Below are positions 1-5,082 of a stretch of DNA of 5,082 nt, piece after piece. Made by a program: the position numbers and the translations under genes. A model generated the notes under the pieces. That model ran no database searches, was not told the origin of the DNA, and saw only the letters and a list, made by a program, of their open reading frames with translations. Source of the DNA: Clostridia bacterium (GTDB taxonomy: Bacteria; Bacillota; Clostridia; Christensenellales; Aristaeellaceae); NCBI GenBank assembly GCA_017412445.1, contig JAFPYA010000024.1, positions 1 to 5,082 on the forward strand, in the 5' to 3' direction. Numbering within the stretch: position 1 is the first letter of the stretch; every line of letters starts with the position of its first letter.

Positions 1-401
1 ATTACCGCGTAACTCAGAACGTAAATATGGAGCAGGCGCTTTTGCTGGCCTCGCGGCGCATGGAAGCGATAGACCGGGATTTGGACGCTTTTTTGTCCAT
101 ACCCACCGAGGGCGGCGACGGCGACGATTCGATGGTGCAGATAATCACGCTAGCCAACAGCTTAAAGCGCGCCGATCCCGACAGCGTGCCCGACGAGTTA
201 ATGACTGCGATAAGCGCGTTGTCGCTTTCACGCGGCTATGTGTTTTTGGACTACAACAGTGAAACAGAGGCGTTTTTCGATACCATGCCCACAAAGCGCG
301 AAACCCGCACAATAGTGCCTGCGGTGCTTAAGGATCAGACGCTGGTGGCGCGCGGCATGGCCATAGTGAGCATGACAGGCGAAACGGAGGTTGCCCATTA
401 A
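1..401 (+). CDS. GrpE-like nucleotide exchange factor, C-terminal part (5' end outside window)
   Basis: The reading frame is open from base 3 to the TAA at 399-401. The first ATG inside it (27) has no Shine-Dalgarno before it, so the gene most likely starts upstream and only its last ~132 codons are seen. Counting from that ATG, residues ~60-116 follow the layout of the GrpE head domain. A helix leads to a GYVFLDY strand at ~70-76, then an acidic turn and AFFDTMPT at 82-89 (GrpE: GExFDPxxHEAV). Next come TIVPAVLKDQTL at ~95-106 and VARGMAIVSM at 107-116 (GrpE: IVxEVLxxGYxLxxRVLRPAMVxV). GrpE releases ADP from Hsp70, and the next gene encodes an Hsp70-like ATPase, which supports the match. The usual GrpE His and the RPA triplet are not conserved. 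The assignment rests on pattern and context, so a diverged partner protein of another family remains possible. No signal peptide or membrane segment is visible in this part. Confidence 0.5.
   Translation, partial: YRVTQNVNMEQALLLASRRMEAIDRDLDAFLSIPTEGGDGDDSMVQIITLANSLKRADPDSVPDELMTAISALSLSRGYVFLDYNSETEAFFDTMPTKRETRTIVPAVLKDQTLVARGMAIVSMTGETEVAH
386..390 (+). promoter_or_regulatory. Shine-Dalgarno site of the Hsp70-like gene
   Basis: GGAGG lies 11 bases before the ATG at 402, inside the last codons of the GrpE-like gene. It supports independent initiation at 402 rather than readthrough of the preceding TAA, and suggests translational coupling of the two genes. Confidence 0.7.
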
Positions 402-2294
402 ATGCGTTATATAGGTTTGGATATAGGCGACGGTGAAAGCGCGGTGGCGCTGCTTGAGGAAAACAGCGTCATTGAGCCGGTCATACAGCCGATAGACGGC
501 ACGGGCAGCATTATTTCCGTGGTCGGCATGGCGGGCACCGAGGTGCGCGTGGGCGAAAAGGCGCTGCTCGACAGAAAGGTAGTGCACCTGCGCAGCCGTT
601 TCAAAAGCAGATATTTGAACAGCCTCGACGCCGAAAAGGACATAGAGCGCTTCGCCTTTGGCATAAAGAAGGCGCTCGAAAAGGACGATCCCGAGCTGTT
701 TGGCAAGGATACATACGTGACCGTGGGTTGCCCCGCCGGTTGGAAGCAGACCGACAGGGAGCGCTACGCCGACATCATGCGCAAGGCCGGCTTCGGCAAC
801 GTGCACATAGTATCCGAGAGCCGCGCGGCGTTCTTTTACGCGCGCTACGCTCAGGGTCTGAACGTCGCGCCCGAGCTATTGAACAAAACCACGCTGGTGG
901 TCGATATAGGCTCCTCCACCACCGATTTTGCCTACATTATCAACGGCCGCGAAAGCGACATAGGCACCTTTGGAGACGTATCTCTCGGCGGCGGCCTGAT
1001 AGAGGCCTGCATGCTCAAAAAGGCGCTGCACAGAAGCCCCGACCGTGAGCAGATCGAGGCGGTGTTCAATGAGTCCACGAGCTGGAAAAACCGCTGCGAG
1101 ATAGTGGCAAGGCGCTTGAAGGAGCAGTACTTTTTAAGCGAAGAGCACTGGCGCACCACGCCCTGCGTAGCAAGCGAAACCATATATTACGATGAACCCG
1201 TAAAGCTCAGGTTTGAGCTGAACGACGACATAATGGCGGACATCATCTCCACGCCCCTGCCCGAGCTCAACGGTACCACGTTTCTGGAGTGTCTGAGCGA
1301 CCTGCTCCGCCACGCGAGCAACTGCACGAAGGACAATCCGCCTCTGCTCGTGATACTCACGGGCGGCGCGTCCCGCATGGGCTTTTTCCAAAAGGCCTGT
1401 CAGGAGGAGTTCCCAAACGCGCAAATCATAATCTGCCCCGAGCCGGAGTATTCCATAGCCAAGGGGCTGGCCTACGCCGGGCGCGTGGACAAGCAGCTTG
1501 AGGATTTCTACACCGACATAGATGAATATCTGCGCGGAAACGAAATTCCAAATCTGGTAAACGAATCTCTCGAATGGTTGACCGTGCCTATGGCGAGCGT
1601 GCTTAGCGGCCGCATAATTAACGACGTGGCCTTGGACGCGCTGGACAAGTGGCGCGATGGCGAAATAAGAACGATAGAGGATATGGAGGCGCCCATACGC
1701 AAGGGCACCGAGGCGTTGCTCAAGAATCTGGACGAGGTAGAAGGCGTAAAGCCCGTGGTAAACGAATGGTGCAGGCGGCTGTTTTTGAAGCTGCAGCCCC
1801 GCATAGACGACATATGCCACGCGCACAACGTTGACAGAACCTCCATGACGCTGAACGCCGTGCACTCCATGGACGGCCCGGACAAGCTGAACCTCAGGCT
1901 CGAAGCTAGATTCTTCAGCTCCATAAACTACATTGTCACAGCAGGCCTGTCCGCCGCGCTGTGCGGCGGCGGCAGCGTGGCGCTGATATTTGAAGGCATA
2001 TGGGGTCTGCTGATAGGCGCTATTATCGGTCTTGTAGTGGCGTTCCTCGGCAAGGGCGCGGTCAACAAGGCCGTGAACCGTTTGGATATGCCAAAGACCT
2101 TGAGAAAGCTCGTCGGCGGGTCGCTAAGGCGCTCCCTGAGCGGCAACAAGCAGCGCAAGGCTATCGAAGAGGAATTGATTAAAACCATGCGCAAGGAGGA
2201 GTTCACCGATCGTCTGGTGAAGGATATAAGCTCATCCCTCGAACAGCAAATAGTTGAAATGGCGCGCAGCGTCGAAATGCCTATCGTGCAATAA
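402..2294 (+). CDS. Hsp70/actin-fold ATPase with C-terminal membrane hairpin instead of a substrate-binding domain
   Basis: The 630-residue protein has a full Hsp70-type nucleotide-binding domain at ~1-362. The phosphate-1 loop is IGLDIGDGESAVA (4-16). A VGCPAGW segment (108-114) runs into a helix ending ESRAAFFYA (139-147), matching ITVPAYF...NEPTAAALAYG of DnaK. Phosphate-2 is VVDIGSSTTDFAYI (166-179). GDVSLGGGLIE (191-201) matches the GDTHLGGEDFD region, and the adenosine motif is VILTGGASRM (317-326) with a trailing AKGLAYAGR (353-361). No beta-sandwich substrate-binding domain or EEVD-like tail follows. Instead there is a helical region (~363-505), a glycine-rich hydrophobic stretch (~508-550) that could form two membrane helices, and a basic, amphipathic tail (~551-630). 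I infer an ATP-dependent conformational machine held at the membrane, acting with the GrpE-like protein encoded just upstream. It could instead be cytoskeletal or specific to one client. The family is clear, the role unknown. The start has a GGAGG and follows the previous stop directly. Confidence 0.85.
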   Translation: MRYIGLDIGDGESAVALLEENSVIEPVIQPIDGTGSIISVVGMAGTEVRVGEKALLDRKVVHLRSRFKSRYLNSLDAEKDIERFAFGIKKALEKDDPELFGKDTYVTVGCPAGWKQTDRERYADIMRKAGFGNVHIVSESRAAFFYARYAQGLNVAPELLNKTTLVVDIGSSTTDFAYIINGRESDIGTFGDVSLGGGLIEACMLKKALHRSPDREQIEAVFNESTSWKNRCEIVARRLKEQYFLSEEHWRTTPCVASETIYYDEPVKLRFELNDDIMADIISTPLPELNGTTFLECLSDLLRHASNCTKDNPPLLVILTGGASRMGFFQKACQEEFPNAQIIICPEPEYSIAKGLAYAGRVDKQLEDFYTDIDEYLRGNEIPNLVNESLEWLTVPMASVLSGRIINDVALDALDKWRDGEIRTIEDMEAPIRKGTEALLKNLDEVEGVKPVVNEWCRRLFLKLQPRIDDICHAHNVDRTSMTLNAVHSMDGPDKLNLRLEARFFSSINYIVTAGLSAALCGGGSVALIFEGIWGLLIGAIIGLVVAFLGKGAVNKAVNRLDMPKTLRKLVGGSLRRSLSGNKQRKAIEEELIKTMRKEEFTDRLVKDISSSLEQQIVEMARSVEMPIVQ

Positions 2295-2296
2295 GG

Positions 2297-2749
2297 CTAT
2301 GCGCGGGCGCGACGCTTGTCGAGACCGGTTTTTATCAGTCTGAACAGCATCGTGGACACGAGTATGCCAAGCGCCATGGCGCATGCCACCGCGGCGGTAT
2401 ACTTGCCCTTGTCCAAAAAGGTATCAAAGTCCTTCTGCCACATGGCCAAAAGTGAATAGTAAAGCGAAGCTCCCGGCACCAGAGGAATATTTACGGGTAT
2501 TACGAAGGCGGTGACGGGGGTTTTTATTGCGCGCGCCATGATTTCCGAAAATACGGTGCCCAGCCCCGCTGCGACGGCGTAAGCCATCACCTCGTTCACG
2601 CCTATCTTCATCGAAACGAGATATGAAAGCCAGGTGATCGCCCCGCCGATTGCTACATAGAGCAGCTTTTTGGAGCGAAGCCCGAACATCATGGAAAAGC
2701 CCAGCGAGCTTAGTGCCGCCCAAAGTACAGGCAAAACAAAGCTTTTCAT
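2297..2749 (-). CDS. ThrE-family exporter, small subunit (YjjB-like, ThrE_2/DUF3815)
   Basis: This 150-residue, strongly hydrophobic protein has about four to five membrane helices (~3-22, 28-47, 52-70, 78-97 and 117-138) and a basic C-terminal end (DKRRARA) that is probably cytoplasmic. The family signature runs from ARAIKTPVTAF (72-82) to IPVNIPLVPGASLYYSL (84-100), including the PLVPG motif typical of ThrE_2 proteins. It corresponds to the C-terminal half of single-chain ThrE threonine/serine exporters and is paired with the YjjP-like gene just upstream, as in other split systems. Known members export threonine and serine (ThrE of Corynebacterium), while the E. coli YjjPB pair has been linked to succinate export, so the substrate cannot be assigned here. 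The start is supported by a GAGGTG seven bases upstream. The gene ends two bases from the stop of the convergent Hsp70-like gene. Confidence 0.9.
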   Translation of the reverse strand: MKSFVLPVLWAALSSLGFSMMFGLRSKKLLYVAIGGAITWLSYLVSMKIGVNEVMAYAVAAGLGTVFSEIMARAIKTPVTAFVIPVNIPLVPGASLYYSLLAMWQKDFDTFLDKGKYTAAVACAMALGILVSTMLFRLIKTGLDKRRARA

Positions 2750-2756
2750 TCCTTGT

Positions 2757-2762
2757 CACCTC
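2757..2762 (-). promoter_or_regulatory. Shine-Dalgarno site of the YjjB-like gene
   Basis: GAGGTG on the minus strand, overlapping the stop codon of the YjjP-like gene and seven bases before the ATG at 2749-2747. It fixes the start of the downstream subunit and couples translation of the two subunits. Confidence 0.75.
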
Positions 2763-3528
2763 ATACGCCGAAGCTTCCCACCAGCATGAGCATGCCGGCC
2801 GCGCCTGCGGCGATAATCACGCCGAGAAACAGCGCTTCGCCAAGGTGCATAAGCCCCGCCTGTATGTCGCCCACGCTGAAATCTCTCAGGCCGTTGAGCA
2901 TCTCCACGCCGGGTATCAGCACCATTACTATGCCGATTATTATCTTGTCCGCATCCATGCCTATGCCCGCGTATACCAGGAGCTTTGTAAGAAGCGCAGC
3001 GTAAGCCGAGCACAGAAGCGCCACGAATACGCGGTTGCCGCCGTTTTTGAGAATCAGTCGGCGCACCCAGTACAGGCTGCCCGACGTAAAGGCGCTGACC
3101 AGCGCGTCGCGCCAGATTCCGCCGAAGAACATCGTAAACATGCCGCCGGTAAGGGCGTAGATGAGGCTTAGTTGTATATCAGTATACTTTTTGCCGTTCC
3201 TCGCCTTTTCAAGCATTTGCTGTATTCTCTCAGGGGAGGGTTTTTCGCTGCATATGCGGCGGGACAGGTCGTTTACCCTGTGCAAAAGCTCAAGATCGGT
3301 TTCGCTCTGATCTATGCGGCGCATGAGCGAGTACTCGCGTCCGTCAAAGGTTGCGGACGCAAGTATATGCGAGGGCACCGCGTTAACCTGCCACGAGGTG
3401 CCTCCGTATGCCTTTATGAGCCTTGTGATCGTGTCCTCCACGCGGTAGATCTCCGCGCCGCAGGTGAGCATGGTTTTGCCCATGTCCATTATGGCGGTCA
3501 TGAGGCGTTCATATTCGTTCTGAGTCAT
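2761..3528 (-). CDS. ThrE-family exporter, large subunit (YjjP-like, ThrE/DUF1212)
   Basis: The 255-residue protein has a soluble N-terminal region (~1-115) followed by about five membrane segments (~117-137, 140-158, 166-186, 193-208 and 230-252). Family motifs are GAEIYRVEDTI (24-34), with the invariant acidic and arginine residues of the N-terminal domain, and LIPGVEMLNGLRDFSVGD (204-221), matching the PGxxxxNxxRDxxxGD signature of ThrE and YjjP. The N-terminal part of ThrE proteins has been proposed to resemble a hydrolase, but no catalytic set is evident to me here. It should form the transporter with the YjjB-like protein encoded 11 bases downstream. Its ATG overlaps the TGA of the esterase gene (ATGA, 3528-3525). 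The Shine-Dalgarno is weak (GGCAGG, close to the ATG), so translation probably depends on coupling to the esterase. The substrate is probably a small amino acid or a dicarboxylate, but this is not determinable from sequence. Confidence 0.92.
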   Translation of the reverse strand: MTQNEYERLMTAIMDMGKTMLTCGAEIYRVEDTITRLIKAYGGTSWQVNAVPSHILASATFDGREYSLMRRIDQSETDLELLHRVNDLSRRICSEKPSPERIQQMLEKARNGKKYTDIQLSLIYALTGGMFTMFFGGIWRDALVSAFTSGSLYWVRRLILKNGGNRVFVALLCSAYAALLTKLLVYAGIGMDADKIIIGIVMVLIPGVEMLNGLRDFSVGDIQAGLMHLGEALFLGVIIAAGAAGMLMLVGSFGV

Positions 3529-4595
3529 AGCCTGCCGCTCGCCTTCAGCGCTTGCCTGAGCACGGGCGCGATGGCCTCAGCCATCCTGTAAAAGCCTATG
3601 TCGTTTGGATGCGTGCGGTCGACGGTGCAGGCGTCCCTGTCATTTGCGCCAAAAAGTGACGCGCCGTCGATGAACCACACCCGCTTGTCGCCCTTGTCCA
3701 TGGCGTCGGTGTAGGTCTTTCGAATCACCGCGACGCGCTTGGTGGAATCGGCGGGGTCATTGTCGCAGTCGGGCTTGGATATGAATATGACCGGTACATC
3801 GGGCTGTGCCTGCCTTATGATCTCGAAGAAGCGCGCATGAGTGTTTTTGAGATGCTCGACTGTGGGCGCGTTGTGGTCGTAGTCCATGACGAACGCGCTC
3901 ATTCTGAGCGAGGCTATGTAAGAGGCTATGGCCTCCTCACCGCGCGCATTGCCCGAAAAGCCCAGGTTTATGTGGTCGCAATCGAGCCATCTGCACACAA
4001 AGCCCTGATAGCTGTTGCCGGGTCTTGACGCGCAGCCGCCCTGGGTGATCGAGGAGCCGTAAAACGCCACCGGATCATCCACAACGTAAGGCCTCGGCGC
4101 GGCGATCGTGGCGCCCTTTTCGATGCCGATAAACAGGTTTTTGATGCCGTTGTAGAGCGGAAGGTTTATTTCCACCTGCACCGAGGGCGACTTGATTTTG
4201 GTTTCACCCTCGAAGTAGCCGCCCTTGTCGTTTGCTGGACGTATCGCCTGACGGAATTCCCCGTCGATATATATGTCCACGCCGGATATGCCGCTTAAGG
4301 GCATATGGGACATTGAGAAGGCGTTCAGGCTTTCGCATCGTATTGCAAGGCGCGTCGCGCGCTTTAACGTAAAGCGCACGCGGCCTCCCGCGGTGTTGTA
4401 GGCGAGATAGCGTATGCCCTCGCTGCTTTTTTCCGCGAGCTCGAGCGGCAGGCGGCAGAAGCTTTCGCCCTCGTGCACGGCAAGGCCGCGAAGCTCTATG
4501 GGCGCTTCATGTACGCTGAGCCAATCAAGCTCCTGAGAGGCGTACACGCTTTCTATAAGAAAGTTTTTGTCTATACGTGCTATGTCGAATTTCAT
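3525..4595 (-). CDS. SGNH/GDSL-family hydrolase with N-terminal GxDLY-type domain
   Basis: This predicted 356-residue cytoplasmic enzyme has an N-terminal beta-rich domain (~1-170) containing GVDIYI (105-110), the GxDLY signature found before Lipase_GDSL_3-type domains. The catalytic SGNH domain follows (~175-350). Block I is FYGSSITQGG (178-187, nucleophile Ser182). Block II is LGFSGNAR (211-218, oxyanion Gly and Asn216). Block III is MDYDHNAPT (237-245, Asn242 in place of the usual GxND). Block V is DRTHPNDIGF (326-335, catalytic Asp326 and His329). Such enzymes are usually esterases or acetylesterases acting on carbohydrates or small esters. There is no signal peptide, so an intracellular substrate is likely. 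I chose the ATG at 4595 because GGAG lies six bases before it. The ATG four codons upstream (4607, giving 360 residues) has no Shine-Dalgarno and itself overlaps that GGAG. The gene overlaps the YjjP-like gene by four bases, so hydrolase and exporter are co-translated. Confidence 0.9.
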   Translation of the reverse strand: MKFDIARIDKNFLIESVYASQELDWLSVHEAPIELRGLAVHEGESFCRLPLELAEKSSEGIRYLAYNTAGGRVRFTLKRATRLAIRCESLNAFSMSHMPLSGISGVDIYIDGEFRQAIRPANDKGGYFEGETKIKSPSVQVEINLPLYNGIKNLFIGIEKGATIAAPRPYVVDDPVAFYGSSITQGGCASRPGNSYQGFVCRWLDCDHINLGFSGNARGEEAIASYIASLRMSAFVMDYDHNAPTVEHLKNTHARFFEIIRQAQPDVPVIFISKPDCDNDPADSTKRVAVIRKTYTDAMDKGDKRVWFIDGASLFGANDRDACTVDRTHPNDIGFYRMAEAIAPVLRQALKASGRL

Positions 4596-4619
4596 GCCTG
4601 TCTCCATAATTTACAGGCA
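4595..4619 (-). promoter_or_regulatory. Possible translation-control hairpin around the esterase ribosome binding site
   Basis: On the minus strand TGCCTGT (4619-4613) and ACAGGCA (4601-4595) are perfectly complementary, giving a 7-bp stem with an 11-base loop AAATTATGGAG. The loop carries the GGAG Shine-Dalgarno, and the stem includes the first base of the chosen start codon. The upstream arm is also the 3' arm of the stronger hairpin at 4615-4640, so the two structures exclude each other. The pairing is read directly from the sequence; the regulatory role is inferred. Confidence 0.4.
4602..4605 (-). promoter_or_regulatory. Shine-Dalgarno site deciding the esterase start
   Basis: GGAG followed by the six-base spacer ACAGGC and the ATG at 4595-4593. 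It favours the internal ATG over the one at 4607. The site lies in the loop of the possible hairpin at 4595-4619, so its access may be controlled. Confidence 0.65.
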
Positions 4620-4640
4620 CCTCCCAAACGGAAAGTGCCT
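4615..4640 (-). promoter_or_regulatory. Strong intercistronic RNA hairpin after ftsZ
   Basis: The minus-strand arms AGGCACTTTCC (4640-4630) and GGGAGGTGCCT (4625-4615) pair over 11 continuous positions with a four-base GTTT loop. Two of the pairs are G-U (bases 4634 with 4621, and 4632 with 4623). On the plus strand these positions would be A-C mismatches, so the structure fits RNA made in the ftsZ direction. It begins 17 bases after the ftsZ stop. No U-run follows (GTAAATTATGG), so it is not a standard intrinsic terminator. It may protect the ftsZ 3' end, slow polymerase, or be one state of a switch with the hairpin at 4595-4619. Confidence 0.55.
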
Positions 4641-4656
4641 TGTGTATTTGGTTTTA

Positions 4657-5082
4657 TCAGTCGTCCATCTCGTCGCTCTTCACATTTTTCATGAAGCTGG
4701 GCTTATCGGGCGTCATTCCCCGCCTCACATGGCGCTTTTCGACGAAGGTCGAGGAGCTGTCGTATGTGGGGGGAGTGTTGGTCGTCCTGCGCGGAATGTG
4801 CGTGTCGGGATTGACGCGGGTTGCCGCGGGTCTGGGGCGCGGTCTGGGCGCTTCGCCGCTTTCGCTCCTCTCGGCAGGAACGGGTCTGGGCGCCTTGCGC
4901 ACGGGGCGCTTCTCCTCGCCGTCAAACAGCGGAGGCACGCTTACACCCTCTTCTTCCTTCCTTTCGGTACGGGGAGCGGACCTGCGCGGCAGTTCGGAGG
5001 AATGGCCTGCGTAGTACTGCTTTTCAAAGCCTGTGGCGATGACGGTTATGCGCACCTCGTCGTTCAGGTTGTCGTCTATGCC
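4657..5082 (-). CDS. ftsZ: Cell division protein FtsZ, C-terminal end (5' part outside window)
   Basis: The frame enters from the window edge and encodes GIDDNLNDEVRITVIATGFE, the last strand of the FtsZ GTPase/activation domain (family pattern: I-D-x-x-L-x-D-E-V-x-V-T-V-I-A-T-G-F). FtsZ is the tubulin-like GTPase that builds the cytokinetic ring. Only the last 141 residues are visible. The GTV at 5055-5053 is a valine codon within this strand, not a start. After the globular domain comes a linker of about 105 residues rich in Pro, Arg, Glu and Ser, with a PRPRPRP run, certainly disordered and long for a Bacillota FtsZ. The conserved C-terminal peptide that binds FtsA, SepF and other partners is recognisable as DKPSFMKN, followed by an acidic tail KSDEMDD. 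The usual Ile/Val of the D-I/V-P-x-F-L-R core is replaced by Lys. The stop is TGA at 4659-4657. The sporulation genes often found after ftsZ in Bacillota do not follow here. Confidence 0.93.
   Translation of the reverse strand, partial: GIDDNLNDEVRITVIATGFEKQYYAGHSSELPRRSAPRTERKEEEGVSVPPLFDGEEKRPVRKAPRPVPAERSESGEAPRPRPRPAATRVNPDTHIPRRTTNTPPTYDSSSTFVEKRHVRRGMTPDKPSFMKNVKSDEMDD

Noticed and set aside
27..401. Treating the ATG at 27 as the true start of the first gene
   Set aside because: The frame continues open to the window edge, there is no Shine-Dalgarno before 27, and a GrpE-like protein needs a longer N-terminal helix.
228..806. 192-codon open frame on the minus strand, opposite the GrpE/Hsp70 junction
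   Set aside because: It lies antisense to two well-supported genes and has no recognisable domain. His/Ala/Tyr-rich composition of this kind is typical of reverse-frame shadows in GC-rich codons.
1134..1865. 243-codon open frame on the minus strand inside the Hsp70-like gene
   Set aside because: It is fully antisense to conserved ATPase motifs, with no family resemblance and no plausible ribosome binding context. It is a shadow frame.
2279..2297. GCCTAT/ATAAGGC hairpin across the Hsp70-like stop codon as a bidirectional terminator
   Set aside because: The stem is only six pairs with a bulge and has no U-run on either strand, so it is not convincing as a terminator.
2310..2333. CGAC-GCTT-GTCG hairpin followed after a few bases by TTTTT, as a plus-strand terminator
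   Set aside because: The stem is only four pairs and the T-run begins seven bases after it. It lies within the YjjB-like coding sequence and is likely chance.
2650..3171. 173-codon open frame on the plus strand opposite the YjjP/YjjB-like genes
   Set aside because: It is antisense to two genes with clear ThrE signatures, and its product is a low-complexity His/Ala-rich shadow.
4608..4634. Promoter for the esterase operon (TTTCCG with TAAATT)
   Set aside because: The spacing is 15 bases and both boxes match consensus poorly, and the bases are better explained by the RNA hairpins.
4640..5014. Plus-strand 124-codon frame opposite the ftsZ tail
   Set aside because: The Gly/Ser/Arg-rich composition mirrors the Pro/Arg/Glu linker of FtsZ on the other strand, and there is no independent evidence for a gene.

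Overview
The window looks like chromosomal DNA from a moderately GC-rich Bacillota, most likely an uncultured clostridial lineage. The reasons are a divergent ftsZ with a long linker, a ThrE-type exporter split into two small genes as in many Clostridia, frequent ATA isoleucine codons despite the GC-rich background, and tightly packed genes with good Shine-Dalgarno sites. The taxonomic call is an inference from protein style and gene packing, not from a marker comparison. All the DNA is used: no gap exceeds about 60 bases, and I see no tRNA, rRNA, CRISPR array, insertion sequence or phage gene.

Plus strand, 1-2294: a two-gene chaperone-like unit. The first gene enters from outside the window. 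Its C-terminal part reads like the head domain of the nucleotide exchange factor GrpE, very diverged. Its TAA stop is followed at once, in the same frame, by the ATG of a 630-residue Hsp70/actin-fold ATPase. That protein keeps the phosphate-1, phosphate-2 and adenosine motifs of DnaK. In place of a substrate-binding domain it has a helical region, a glycine-rich hydrophobic hairpin (about residues 508-550) and a basic amphipathic tail. The pair suggests a membrane-tethered Hsp70-like ATPase with its own dedicated exchange factor, and it is the best candidate here for an undescribed system.

Minus strand, 5082-2297, read from high to low coordinates: the C-terminal end of ftsZ, an SGNH/GDSL-family esterase with an N-terminal GxDLY-type domain, then the two halves of a ThrE-family exporter (YjjP-like, then YjjB-like). 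The last three genes are tightly joined (a 4-base ATGA overlap, then an 11-base gap) and very probably form one operon. Between ftsZ and the esterase gene lies a strong RNA hairpin. One of its arms can alternatively pair with the bases flanking the esterase ribosome binding site, which looks like a two-state switch. The two gene groups converge with only two bases between their stop codons and no visible terminator.
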